A stretch of DNA of 64,000 nucleotides from Acestrorhynchus altus (GCA_034509495.1 JAVGWO010000026.1:4246165-4310164); one strand, 5' to 3'; shown: positions 36,958 to 49,954, counted from the first letter of the stretch. The notes: generated by a model not told the origin, from the letters alone. Made by a program: numbers and translations.

Positions 36958-39821
36958 TCCCATTACATATTTTGAGTATTTCATTACAAATGGACCTGTA
37001 ACAATGGTTCAGAATTCCTTGATATCATGGGAAAATGGGTGATCAATTTATCAAAGTATTATAGCATGATTTTTAAAGACAATTCCATCCCATTTTACAC
37101 ACATTTTAAATACATTTAAAATTTTGCACAATCCAAAATGTCCTAGACTTTTCAACATGGCATCAAAACCTCCTAACACTATTATTTCACACTATATATT
37201 ATGCCTCTGTTAGAAGAAAATGGTTCTAAATAGTACTGTAAGTAACAATAGACACCATTTCTGGTGTTATTTTCAACTTGTTTTTTAAGGGACCAGACAA
37301 ATATCTGCTTAAGCGTTCAGATGGAACAATCACTTTTAATAAAGAACTCTTGAACTCTTTTTGAAGCATGTTTATTTTTAGTGTGTACTCATCTCAGGCA
37401 AACTGGTCATGGGCACAGTTCAGCTAGACGCAGGCATGGTATGCATCTTATGTGATTGCTAACTGTGCCCAGCACACAAAGCATGAACATTATGTCAGTG
37501 ATGCTGCCTTCATAAAATACAAGCAACCTGATTAACAGAACATGTTGTGCTGCATAATCAGTAAATCTATTAGGCAATTGAGAGGGCTGTGCATCAGTGC
37601 ACCCAAAACTATTCTAAATAAGCTACATAATAAATGCAATCTGCATCACCTGTATGAACTGTATTGTGTTTGTGTGTTTATTTACAACGACTTCAATTTA
37701 CAAGTACGTTATCAGAGATTTTTCCAGGGGCTCTTTCAGTCATCTTTGGATTAGATAATATTGTTCGAAGAAAACCTCTTCAATTCTGAGCCATATTATC
37801 ATGATGTAAGTGTATTCTGACTCCAAATATTAAGCAAAATGCAAGTGCAATCCAGAGGGGAAGTGGGGCATTGAGCTAGTGCATGGTGCAAGGCAACTGG
37901 GCCAAGTGTGAGTAGACCCTTAAACAGCAGTAATGATAAAACGTTAGTGATGAAATACTGTCTCTGGCCACCATTTTTTTGTATTTTATTTTTTTGTTAG
38001 TAGCTAATAGTCTCCTTAGACCTGGTAAGGTGCATTACTGCTAAAGAACCCTTGTAGAACCCATTTTAAGACTGCACATTCAGTGTAATACTACTAATTA
38101 TCTAATTATGATCTTCTATTTTCTCTTGATCCTTTCCAGGATATATTTATAGATGAGCTCATTGTTTATCATGATAATGAAAATCAGAAAATGCTGTAAC
38201 ATTGACCACAGTCTGTTGGTTTTGAGTTGATAAGAATTCTTATGGTAAGAAAAGTCTCATGCCAATTCATGTTCTAACAGATAGAGGCCATGCGCAGTAG
38301 GAGATCCATTTACAGTGGGCTAACTGCTAAAGTTAATAATATATACCAGATGTTAGGTCCTTTGTGGACAGTTCTATACAGTAAAAACAATTCTGCACTG
38401 TCTGGGAGGAGAATACACACTTTTAACAGGGATTCAGGAAACTGTATAGAGATAAGTTTGTTGTCAACAGACAGCCAGAAATACTGCGTGTCTAAAACAG
38501 TCATGAACTCCTTTCATTCTCAGTCCCAAGAGCAACAGTTATAGTTTACACTTATGGTTCATTTAATCATGGATGCTGTTGGCAGGTAGCATGGTGGGAT
38601 GGATTGAACCGCTTCACAGACTTTAATTTACAGATAAATATTTAATGATTTAATCAGAAAACTAAACATGTTTTCTTTACTTGGACAACAGCAGTAGTAA
38701 GGTCAAAGTGAAAGACATGGTTTATGATTTGTTGAAGAAAAAAATATAATTGGCTTCATATCACAGACGCTTTGCATATTTTCTGGTTTCTGGGGCTGCA
38801 GGATTATTTAAATTGTAGACTTTAGGTAATAATTAGGATTAGCTTTTAATGCTCTGTTTGTAAGGCCTCTTAAAACCAACCAGTCAACATCAAGACTTCA
38901 TTTTTGTTGGAAGTTGTCAGAAGCTGTTTTCTTCTAAGCCTAATGGAAAACAAGTTCTTCTGTCAATACCTTTCATGAGTCAATGTCTGTAGTCTCTAGT
39001 CTGTAGATCAGACCCCACATTACCTATATTTGAAATCTTGATAGCCATCAAGTCGCTTAGTGAAAACCTGTGCACTGACTGTTTAATGCTTTAATCCTCA
39101 TTTGAGCCCAATGCCGCCGTACTCTGCTAATATTCTCTTCAAACCACGATTTGGTGCATTGTCGTCATGACAACTGGTGTTGGCCCATGTTAAGGATATC
39201 AGGTAATGTAGGGGAGGTTCTGGTAATTACTGAGATGCAATTTGTTGCACATTATACCAGTAGGATCAGTAAGTAGCAGCTTCCAAACACATCTCAATGT
39301 CACTGAAGCTGCAAATGGAACTAATGGCCCAGCACAGTCAACTGGCATTACCTGTTACTATGCAAATGGTGGATCTGGGTCTGATAATTGTCCAGTTGGT
39401 GGACCGAGCCGTCTGGAATTGGGAAGTACAACAGATGTGTTCTGTAATGACCACTATGTTACAGTATTATCTGTGCTAATGAACTGCTCAGAAACAATAG
39501 AGGTCTGTAGCAGCTGTCTCTTAAACCTGTTTTAATCTACTGAAATGCCCTTTGCCATGTCATAGCAGCCATGCTATTTCGATTAAAATGTCTTGTGTAC
39601 TAGTAAAAGACTTTGCTAGTAGTATAATAACTGCTATTTAATACAGTTGTAAATAGGGATGGCATGATGGCACTCCTTCTTTTCTGATATGAATGCTGAG
39701 GCTGAGCTGTTGGTCTACTGACTCATACTGATAGCAATATAATTTTAATTAAGAACTAATAAACTTTATTTTATATATAATTTATCATGAAATATTTACA
39801 CTCAGCTGAAAAAACTGATAC

Positions 39822-39823
<2 letters not shown>

Positions 39824-39891
<68 letters not shown>
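39824..39891. repeat. (GT)n microsatellite
   Basis: A pure GT run of about 34 units. Confidence 0.98.
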
Positions 39892-39893
<2 letters not shown>

Positions 39894-41079
39894 CTGTGTG
39901 TGCGTATCATGTTGCTTTTAAAATAATTTGTATTAATGAAAAACATTCAGTTATACTGGAGATTTCAGAACATGACTGGTGATTAATAGAGAGCCGGCTT
40001 CAGTACGTCAGAAATCACATTAATTATTTGCATTTTTCTATTTGTATCATCATGTTCTCCATATTTAATGCTAGCCACTAGCTGTTTTGGGCATTTTCAT
40101 GCTGCATCCTAATATTATCTACATGGGATTTGACTCCCTAAACTTGAAATTGATTAGTTTGTAAAAGATGCTTCTCACACTGGCGTTTTGTCAATGCAAT
40201 GAATTTTACCTTTCCAGGTGTTGTGTTGAACTCCTTGCCAGAATCCGATTCCCTTCACGTGCATGTGTGTTGCACGGCGGAGTGAGTGTGACGGATTGCC
40301 CTCAGATTTCTGTTCATAAATAAGGGTTAATCTATACTCATAGCAGATACAGGAATCATGAGCAGGATCTGTTGCTCCCATACTGCTGCATAACACAGGT
40401 GCATGCAAAGGAGAATCAGATTTTGGCACAATGCTCATTCTTCTTCACCTTTTGTTGCTTGTTTTGTGATGACAGCCTGCCTCAATTTCCTGTAATTGTC
40501 TGAACCATCCAAAAATGTGTTGTCTTACTGCAAAAACATGGGACAATGTTTCAATCAATTCAGATCAGGACCAATTCTTTAGGTCAGAACAAATTCTGGT
40601 CCTTTGGTCTGGGCCTGTGGTCTGGGCATCTTTAATCCCTGCAATTTTGGTTCAGACCAAAATGAAAGGTCCAAAATTCTGGACCAAACAAGGCAGGTGT
40701 AAAATCACACTTTATTGTGATTATATTTGCTGTTATATAGGATGGTAACTAGGTTTTTCCTGATTATTGATCTATTAAACACTAGATTATAGACCGATGC
40801 CGATTATCTCAAAATGTGTTAATTGGCTTGATTAATCAACCAACCAATTAATCAGACAACCACTAGACCTTACCTCACTGTATATTTTATTGTGCTACAA
40901 GCACTTCTGTTATATCAGAGACCAAATTTGCTACAGAGTCAGTTTTCCCTCTTATATCCAGTATTATCTGTTAGTATTGACCTGATACCAATAATGACTC
41001 TGATGACTGAGATCTGTGTGTTGTCTAGTAGTAAATGGTAATGCAATCTGCAGCTGACTAGTTAATGTCAGATAAGTCA

Positions 41080-41672
41080 GTCTGATAGTAAGTGGCAATA
41101 TATTTAGCCTTATTCTGGCCAGTTTAACATGCTGTGTTATATGATCATAAGTAGAGTTTAGTGTTGCATTTTATTGTGATAATTTAGGTAGTTTATCCAT
41201 ATAGTGAGATGCACGTATGAGCTGTACATGTCTGTAGAGTGTGCAAATAGTCTAACACTGAGTGGTTGGCTGTATAGCCCCTGCCCTTTATAGTTTAATG
41301 CACAGATATATGTAATAGTTTATTGTGAGACTAGTAAAAGACTAAACAGTCCCTTCAAGTAATATAAACCTTAATTATGATGAGAAGTAGTTGTAAATAT
41401 AAGTAGCTTGAGAGTCAGTGGTTGTCCAGTTAGTGAGTGGTTGTCCATATAGCCCTTGATCCTGGCAGTTGTAATGATAGATTGTTCAGTATACTCACAC
41501 ACACACTGTTATAGTTTATTGCGGTTCTAGTAAAACCCTGTATGGGCACTTTGTAGGTGGCATAAATAGTATTTATAATGAAATATATTTGTAAATGTCA
41601 ATAGAGTCAGTAGTCATCCAGATAGCGAGTGGCTGTCCATAAAGCCCTTTGTTCTTGGCAATTTAATGTGGG
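41080..41672. repeat. Degenerate tandem array, ~170-190-bp period
   Basis: Four units can be aligned by an AGTGG anchor at 41091, 41261, 41436 and 41628, spaced 170, 175 and 192 bases. The last three share AGTGG.TG.C.ATA.AGCCC, then a T-rich gap and TAATG. Units two and three share TAGTTTATTG and CTAGTAAAA further on. Unit one is much degraded. Confidence 0.6.
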
Positions 41673-42369
41673 ACTTTGTGCCAGCATAATTGAAGACTGT
41701 ACTGCTGGGGGAAAGTGGTGCTGATGTGGACGGAGAGTCAGCAGAAGCCCTGGCAGAAGCTTCAAAGCGGCCTCAGACTGGAGATGGAGAGAAACAGAAG
41801 GGTTAGAGCGGAGCTGCCAAGCCCAGACTGAGAGATTTTTTTGTCCATGCTGTGAGGGGAGACTGTGGGGGCTTAAGAGCCTGAGAGAAGCAGGGGTAAG
41901 GAAAGTAATTGCATGTTTTTGTGGAGTTAAAACATGATGAAGGTTAGGTAATGAACCTGGTGTTTTGTTTGTGTGTATGTGTGAGCGTGTGTGTGTGTGT
42001 ACCAATCAGCACTTTTTAATTAAGCAAATTGGGCCAGGATTTTGCTGCAGGGCTAACTGGAGAAAGGCGGCATGTACTTTACCTCTAGGCTCTCATGCAG
42101 TCACCCTTCTAGGCTAAACGCCCACACTACACACACTCTTGTTTGTGCCCTTTCTTTTTCACACAGACATTTTAAACACCTCTTTTGGATTCACATGTAA
42201 GCAGTCATAACAGTAAAGGAGTGTCCCTGAATGTAAAGGACAGGAAAGTACGAATACATTAATTTTGCTTATGTAACGCATCACAAATGTGGCCACTGTT
42301 TAGTAACTGCTCATGATAAGCATTTATTAAAAGACACAAATAGCAGATTATTCTTTTTAGAACTCTTGT

Positions 42370-42790
42370 TGCAAATGTTATATAAATATTCCTTCTGAAA
42401 TCATTCAGAAATTTATTTAGTACATGTTGAGAAAATGCTGTGAGGGTTTGATTGCATTTAGCCACATTTTTTTTATTGTTTATTGTTAATAATGTAGTGA
42501 TGTTGCATGATTGGTAATGGATCACAAACTCCACTTCAGCTCCAAAATTATATCAGAAGCATTTTGCTGGAGGCCAATCACTCCAGAGAACCCAGTTCCA
42601 TTCACAGCAGAATGCTGTGGGGCTTTAAAGCCCTCCATTCAATGCTTGGCACTGGGCATGGCTACCTTACACCAGATTTCCCAGCCTTATCCACAAAGGA
42701 CCAGTGTTACTTTCAAAATAACAAACAGTGTGAGGTGTTTTAATAAAATCTGGAATCCATATTTTGTGAAGAACCTTGTGTAATATGTGT
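42370..42790. repeat. Non-autonomous transposon family B, partial copy
   Basis: Carries CTGTGAGGGTTTGATTGCAT and CCAATCACTCCAGAGAACCC, with GGCTTTAAAGCCCTCCATTC, all blocks of family B. It is degraded and its ends are unclear. Confidence 0.5.
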
Positions 42791-44123
42791 AATACCTTAG
42801 GCTGTCTATACCAGCACACTTAAAATGGAGAGATATTTTTGATGGTACTTGTTTTGTTATTGATTTAAAAAATAGTAGGTAAACTCTGTAATGACTGGAA
42901 TTGAGCAGTATTTGTTTGGCACGAACATACAGTTAAATAGGCTTTCAGAACATCAGATTTTTTGATACTTTAACCTTCAAGAGTCACTGATTAAACTTGT
43001 CGATTTGAACATAGCTGTGAAATTGCATCAAAAGTTCTGTCTTGAACTGTTATGATAGTTCATGTTTGATGTTGACAGATCAAGTAGAAAAAGAGAGCGT
43101 ATTATTAATGCAAATTAAAATCATTTTAGTGTTCATGGAAAAGTACCCTAAAAGGGGCAGGGCATCACATTTATCTTCATATCTTTGTCACTTCTTGTTG
43201 CATGAAGACAAATGTTGGAATGCTGAGGGCTGTTTCTGATCTACTCTTGTAAGGGGATGGTTCTGGAGATCTGTCAACCATCACATCTGGCAGTAATATT
43301 CAGAGGCCTTCACTTAAAAACATTACTTGTGTAGAGATGTCAAATAATTGTATTGGACACCCTTAAAGGGTTAGTGCTGCATTTGCATATTGGCATTGAA
43401 AAAAAAAATCTTTGTTCCTCAACAGTTCTTGACTGATGCTGTCATACAGCCATGATGTAAGTGTTGCCATGGTGATTGCATAGCCGGTACACTCTTAAAA
43501 ATAAAGGTGCTTCAGATGTGTCTTTGAGAGACACCATAAAAAATGCATTTTTATTTCCATAAAGAATCATAGTTCGTGATCGGGATGTACACTGATTAGC
43601 CATATCATTAGTACGCTTGCCTTATATTGTGTAGCTCCCCCTTGTGTTACTAAAACAACTCAACAATGCTCCATTTAAAATAGAAACTGCATATTTCAAC
43701 AGTTGGAACACTTTCAGTGGCTTCATTACTCATTTAAATATGGGTAATAAAATAGCTTGCTGTAGCAGACTGAAAGTGATGAAAGCCGGTCTGTTTGAAC
43801 TGTTTCATGAATGAAAATTCTCACTGGTGATTAAGATGTAGTATATAGTAAAACCTATGTAGTGCAGTCCTATAAAATTGAAGCTTTGTAGTATATGCTA
43901 TATCTCTCTGTCTTAGTCTCATCTGTCTCTTTGTCTTTCACAAAACCACACACACACTCGCCCACACTATAAGAAGGTCATATTGAGGGTTGAGCACACT
44001 TTAATCTTCATGAAGCACCAGGATCAAATTACATACCAGTTACCACACGGGTCACGGCCATTAGCTCTGTCTATGTGGGTGTGGGTGAGAGAAAGTGAAA
44101 GAGAGAGTTACGGAATATCTTAG

Positions 44124-44128
<5 letters not shown>

Positions 44129-44194
<66 letters not shown>
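44129..44194. repeat. (GT)n microsatellite
   Basis: A pure GT run of about 33 units. Confidence 0.98.
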
Positions 44195-44197
<3 letters not shown>

Positions 44198-45289
44198 TTC
44201 TCAGTGCTGTTTAAATAGTGTAGCAGTAATGAATGTGTCATAAAAGATGCAGATTGTCTTTCATTATTTACAGGACCTCATTGGTTATGCAGAATGTGTT
44301 TGGGTGAATAAAACGATTGTTGGATATGTGTGTGTGTGTATGTGTGTGGGGGTATGCGCATGCGAATGTGTCGGTGTTCCAAGAACCTGCTGTAAGACTC
44401 TCTGTTGCTATGGGTAAACACAGAAGGCAGAAGGGCATGCGATGTTCGCTCACACACATAAACACTCGAGTCATCGTCTCCCCCTCATTCCACCTCGGCC
44501 GTCTTTAAACGGGCTTTATTGGCAACGCAATAAATTCCGCCGAAGTACTTACACCACAAAAATAGCCCTAGCTCAGGCATTACAAACCCACTGTCCTTTT
44601 TCTCCTGCTCTCTATCCATCCCTCTCACTCTTTGTCTCCCTCTCTTTTTTCTTTTAATACATCGTCTCTTTTGCTGTCCTTCGTTCTGCCTCTCGCATCA
44701 GCAGTCTCTTTGGTGTCCTTGCTAACTCTGTCTCTTTCTGGCCCACTTCATCTCTCACTCTATCTGAGTTAGGTGGGGAGAGAGAGAGAGAGCGAGGGAG
44801 AGAGAGGGGGACCATTTTTCATTAAAGATAATTGCTTGGACACTGAGGTTATCAGCCATGTAGGTGTGTTAGAAAAGATTGATATGTTGAAGTATTGTGA
44901 TATTATCTTTAACAATGCTGTATCAGTTCTCAAAAACAGTAAGTTTTTTTTTTAATTATTATTAATAAATTATGTAAAAAGACTAGTGGTTTATTTTGTG
45001 CTGTGCTTAAACCATTACAACAGTGCTGTAATCCACTCTCTCTTCAGATCCCACTGTTAAAACAGTAGTTTTTTATTCCACCTCTTTTCTCTGCACCCCT
45101 TTAGGCCACTGGTCATTGTGAGGTAATCACAGGTGGGTCAATTTATGGAAAGACACTATTCAATCTGCATAACATTAGCTAGGATTGTTCGCACCTGTAT
45201 GGCCGACAGTGACAGCAGATTAAGTGTTTTTCTGACATATGTATATGCAATGTGTTGCATTTTTTTTACACCACGGGTTCCGTACACAC

Positions 45290-45800
45290 CTGCTAAGGGC
45301 TTCATCCAACATCACAAGCATGGCGTTAGTATGCTGGGTACAAGCCTTGTCCATCATTACTACTACAGTGTTGGCACACCAGCTATGGGCCCATTTTAAC
45401 ATCACTACCACAGCAATAGTGCACTGACTGCAAGCTTCATCCAACATTCATAGTGCAGAATTAGAATGCTGCCTATGGGTATAGTCCAACATCACTACCA
45501 TGGTGTTAGCATACTGAGTACAGGCATTGTCCACATCACTAGTATGGCATTAGTATGCCTGCATCATTAACATGATGTCATTAACATGACATTTTCATTC
45601 AGGCTATCAGCCTTGTCCAACAACCGTGTTATTATCATGATGGCTACTGTCCTCGTCCAACATCGCTACTGTTGTGTAGGACTGCTGGCTATGGGTCTCG
45701 TCCAGCATGCCGAATACAGATCTCATCTAAAACAACTACCACAGAGTTAGCACGCTAGCTACCACCATTGTCCTGCATTGCTATCATGGTACTAGACCCC
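45290..45800. repeat. Degenerate minisatellite, ~45-bp period
   Basis: About eleven imperfect units resemble TCCAACATCACTACCATGGT followed by GTTAGCATGCTGGCTA and a GGGC.TTG ending. Because 45 is divisible by three, a - strand frame at 45447-45220 gives four in-phase 15-residue units, each starting M-L or M-M. I regard it as non-coding because the frame fails outside this stretch. Confidence 0.7.
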
Positions 45801-47379
45801 TTTCAACGCTTAACACTCTCCTTTTCTGAGGTTCATTGTTTTCTGTAACGTCTTACACTATCAAAAGAACACACAACTAGCTACCAGACTGCTACATTTT
45901 TAAGAAGTTTTACTGGTGTTGCTCTTTAAAGTGTCTCTTTAAAGAGTATACAGTATATGAAATCAATTCACTGGTGTTGATCTTTAAACTCAGTATATCA
46001 CAATACATTAAATTATATCTCCAGTGTCATGATAGATATCTTATTGAAAGGTTATTGCCAATATATAGCTCTACAGCCAAGAGACAATTACTCAGAAATA
46101 CACTTTTAAATGATTAGAATGGAACAAATAACATACTCACACAGCATGAGAATTACAATAGTCAAAAAGATTTTCCTTCTCATTCAAGTCTCGTGACAAA
46201 AATTATCTATGCAAAGATAACTCTCGTCTTTAATTTTTCACTTTTATTTCATTATTTAGAATATCAAGTCAAGGTAACAATATTTACTTTGGCAAAATAA
46301 GATCAAACTGAAACATTATTAAGGTGATTATTATCATTATTGAACTCATTGAACTAATTTCAGCCAAGCTCAACACTGATCACAATCATCTTAATATGTA
46401 ATTATCATGAAAGTTTGCAACAAAATTGCACTTTTTTTCTTGAGTTCTGTTATCATTCATGAAAATCAATAAGAAAACAGAAGTTCATGGAAACATTTCT
46501 TTTGTTTTTCTCATTTTTTTCTTCTTTTCTCGCAGTTGTCCTTGCTTTAGCCTGGATTCCTTCAAGTACTGGATCTCTATGTATTTGTAGCTATGTAATC
46601 TGAATGACTCCCTATAGGATTTGAATGAATGACCCTGGGCACTGTAATAACGCCGCAGTCTGGTGTGAAAACACATTCAGCATGGTTATGGGTACATGGC
46701 GCATTGAGTGATGTCACAGAAGTAAACAAAAGGAGTGTTTCAGCTCTTCCTCTCCCAGATTCACAATGCTAGTTGCTCTACACATACACTCACACCATAC
46801 ACACACACACACACACGCACACACACACCGTATCCAATCCCATTCCTTTGCAGTCAACAGCCATTTATTGGTCTGTGTGCTAAATCTGTCCCGAATCATT
46901 TCATCATCGTTATCCCAGTGCTGCACTGCAATCCCGTGTCTGGTTCACGTTCACTCCATTCTCTGACTTGCTGTAACACCACCCCTCCGCCCCACTGGTG
47001 CCAGCCCTATCGAATGCTCATATCCCATTGATCCAGCATGACTCGGCATTTCCATCCACTGCCTCTGGCGGCGTGGCCCTGGCTAATTGATCACCGATTC
47101 AATGGCATTGCTCGGTGTCATTAGTTAGAAGTCATTGTCCGCTAGGCTTTGTCCCGAAAAAGGCTGCATACCTGGCCTTTATTTCGATTTTCTGTTAGCT
47201 CGTGTTATAGGCTTTTGTTAGAAAGGTTTCATTTCTGTGGTGTTCAGATACATGTCTCTTGGGATACTTGTCGTATATCTCACCAAGTGCGTGTTCTGTA
47301 TTGGTAGTCCATTTATCGCAAACCTGGTTCCCAGCTCCTTTCCTTTATGCCTCACTTTGCTACTCCTACCTCCTACTCT

Positions 47380-47935
47380 GCTCCTTGTGTTCATTTCTTG
47401 TTTGTCTGCTCTCTCTCGATTTTTCTTTTTCTGTGACATCTTCTCTCCACCTCTTATCTCTCCACTCAACCTTTCGCTTGGGCTGTAACAGCTGCCTGCT
47501 CATCTTCCCCAACCCCCTAACTCCACCGAGCTCACATGCCCACGTATCACACCTCACCTTGCACTTCACCTGTTAACTCTCCCTCTTTCATCATCCTCTT
47601 TCTGGTCGATCACAGTCACTCTCTTGCTCCCCAAGCTCTCCTGTTTTCTCAGATTCTGTTCTTCAGCCTCTATATTTATTTTCTTCAACCTCTGTTATAA
47701 CTAAACTTCCTCTTCACCCACTTCTGTTCCACTATGGTTTCCTCCAGCTCCTCTCATTACTCCCTTTATGTCTCCTCCTCTCTTTCACACATGGTTCTTC
47801 AGCTCCTACATTTCTTTTCTTCAATCTCTGTAACAGCTAATCTCTTTCACTACTACACCACACTTTCCTCCAGCTCCTCTCCTTCCTCCTTCTCTTTCTC
47901 CTTCTCCTTTTCTTTCTCTTGGTTCTTGCTTGTCA
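47380..47935. repeat. CT-rich low-complexity tract overlapping the lrfn4 3' end
   Basis: Over 500 bases of + strand sequence are dominated by C and T, giving purine-rich sequence on the lrfn4 strand. It covers the Lys-Glu run of the C-terminus, the stop codon and the start of the 3' UTR. Confidence 0.8.
47675..47680 (-). promoter_or_regulatory. Candidate polyadenylation signal of lrfn4
   Basis: TTTATT on the + strand reads AATAAA on the lrfn4 strand, about 175 bases after the stop codon. Another AATAAA-type hexamer lies near 47178-47183. Neither can be proven from sequence alone, and LRFN 3' UTRs may be longer. Confidence 0.3.
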
Positions 47936-49092
47936 AGCTGGGAATAGGGTTGGGGTTGGAGTTGGAGTTGGTGGTGTTGTAGGCATGGATGTATCCTCTC
48001 TTGTGTCGTAGCTGTGAATCTCCACTGCTGCTGCTGGTTGTAGTGGAGGCGCTGGTTGTGGAGGCACACTGGACCAGCATGCCATGCAGCGACTGGCTAC
48101 GTTTGGTCCAAATGACACTCAGCCGCTTGGCGTAGCTGTAGCAGGTTGTGGTGGCCATGTTTCCCATGTCGAAGGAAGAGCTACGCTTGCGTCTGATGGC
48201 ACCATGGATGGGGCTTTGGCAGCTCAGTCCTGGGCTCTGATAGGCCAGTGAGGAATTCCACTGACTGTCTGTGAGCCCTCGTCTTACCACCACAGGCCCA
48301 CCCATACTGAACCGCCTATCCCTTAATTCACTATCATAGTGAGGGGGTGGGGTTAAACTGAAGCTAGCTCGCTTTGCTAGTTCTCTGTTTGGGGGCTGGA
48401 ATTTGCTCTGCCCCACTGCTAGTTGGTGCGATTGGCGTGGCAGTGTAGATGGAGATGGGTTCTTGGGGCAATAGTACATTGGCATTCGTTCTGTTTCTGG
48501 AGTGTAAGGTGGAAGTGCCCTCTGTGAGCCCACCCCTCCCTCAAGCCCCACCCTGATCTGGTCCATGTTCACCTTGGGCTTGGGCAGTGTTTTGGGTTTG
48601 GGGGTAAGAGGTGGCTTAGGCGATGTTCCAGCCACCCCTGCCCCTCCTCTTTGCTTTTGGAGAAGGCCGTTGGGTAGAACCACCATCATCACATCCCCAT
48701 TCCCATTGCTCTGTGAAAAAACACCAGCTCCTTTGGCAGGAAGGGGTGGGGAATCTGATCTGGAGCACCTGGCCTCGTCCCCAATGTCACGGTGGTGGAT
48801 GTTGTGATTGCTGCACACCCGGTGACGAACCATCAGCGCCACAGTAAACACCAGCAGTGTTACTACCACGATCCCTCCTACCAGGATAGTTAAGGTCCCA
48901 CCCAGAAAGTGGGCCTGAAGTGAACGGCAGTCAGGGTAGTTATCCTTGGTACTAAATTGAATGCAGCCAAGAACCTTGGTGGCCGCCATGGAGGTCACTG
49001 TGTCATCGAAAATGGCTAGGACACACATGTTGTAGTCTGCTCCAGAGACAAGGTTCTTCAGAAGGAAGCTGTTACTCGTGGAGGGCAGGATT
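47853..49092 (-). CDS. lrfn4: Lrfn4 (SALM3) last coding exon: second half of FN3, membrane span, cytoplasmic tail
   Basis: This exon supplies residues 577-988 and the TAG stop. The acceptor CTCTCAG|A completes the split Arg codon left by the previous exon, giving the junction YR-ILPSTSNSFLLKNL, which matches the FN3 of LRFN4. FN3 ends near residue 630. A single membrane span follows at about 639-664 (LGGTLTILVGG...VALMV), then a ~324-residue cytoplasmic tail, much longer than the roughly 100 residues I recall for the mammalian protein. The tail is rich in Pro and Ser. It carries conserved-looking blocks RSSSFDMGN, CYSYAKRL and RSQSLHGML at about 879-915. It ends in an alternating Lys-Glu run followed by ELEESVV, a class I PDZ ligand expected to bind PSD-95 type scaffolds. 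The whole joined frame is intact. The 3' end lies in a strongly CT-rich (GA-rich on the coding strand) region, which makes the exact tail length prone to polymorphism. Confidence 0.95.
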
Positions 49093-49505
49093 CTGAGAGT
49101 GAAATAGAGAGAGAGACAGAGAGGGGGGAAAGAGAGAGCGATAAAAGACTGAATTAGTGCTGACAAGCAGACTATCAGGCAAAAAAAAAAAAAGATGTTG
49201 ACTGAATTTGAGGAGAGAGGCAGACAGGGAGGTAGAAGGGTGAAAGGAGTCTCGGTAGAACGAGAGAAAATGATCCGATCAAGCGAATGAGAAGAAAAGA
49301 ATTATGAAAAGAAAGCACGACTCCTAATGCCTGATAATTTAGCTGTATCAGCTGAGGCTGGCTAGGAGAATAGAACACCTCCAGTGAGCAATACCTGAGA
49401 GAGAGTGAGTGATTAAGTGAATAAGCTGTAATGGAGAGAGAGGGTGAGAGAAGGAACCTCAGCTAAAGGTCGTTATGGTGTAACAGGGAAACAGGGAGTA
49501 CTGAA

Positions 49506-49507
<2 letters not shown>

Positions 49508-49590
<83 letters not shown>
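49508..49590. repeat. (GT)n microsatellite in the lrfn4 intron
   Basis: A pure GT run of about 41 units, roughly 400 bases inside the intron from the last exon. Confidence 0.98.
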
Positions 49591-49592
<2 letters not shown>

Positions 49593-49887
49593 TAGAGGCA
49601 TGTGTGGGAGTGTGTGCAAAGGTGTGGGTGTGCGTTGGCTGTTTTGGTGCTCTGTTTGTTCCTCTTAATGCTGTACTTTCTTCCACAGAAGGCAGTGTGC
49701 TATTGTCACACAAATGCATAACGAGCATAATAGGCATGTATGGGCAAATGATGCTGGCAAAAACACAACCCTACCATTCAGTAGTTCTCCCACTGACACG
49801 TAATTGCAGGCTCTCAGCGAGACCTTGAGCCATTTAGAATCCCTTTTTAGTTGCTGTATTAACAACCCCCCTCCCATGCCTCCTACA

Positions 49888-49893
<6 letters not shown>

Positions 49894-49950
<57 letters not shown>
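49894..49950. repeat. (CT)n microsatellite in the lrfn4 intron
   Basis: A pure CT run of about 28 units, continuing into CT-rich sequence to about 50.3 kb. Confidence 0.98.

Positions 49951-49954
<4 letters not shown>

Larger units (their letters stand above)
7952..47852. other. Repeat-rich non-coding region between the pcx exon and lrfn4, probably pcx intron
   Basis: No further exon of pcx or of any other gene was recognised. Open frames here fall in microsatellites, transposon remnants or CT-rich tracts, or are short and unsupported. Individual repeats are listed separately. Unexplained single-copy stretches include about 9.1-10.5 kb, 10.6-11.8 kb, 13.6-15.5 kb, 21.7-22.7 kb, 25.4-26.8 kb, 29.0-30.3 kb, 32.5-33.4 kb, 37-40.8 kb, 42.8-45.2 kb and 45.9-47.4 kb. 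Confidence 0.6.

Noticed and set aside
39242..39535. A 97-residue + strand frame with a coding-like look
   Set aside because: A second overlapping frame is equally open, there are no convincing splice sites, and I recognise no family.
41607..42005. A 132-residue - strand frame
   Set aside because: It ends in the tandem array and starts in a GT-rich stretch, with no recognisable motif.
45133..45427. Repeat-containing frames at the 45-bp minisatellite as a real gene
   Set aside because: Frames exist on both strands and fail outside the repeat, so the period of 45 explains them.
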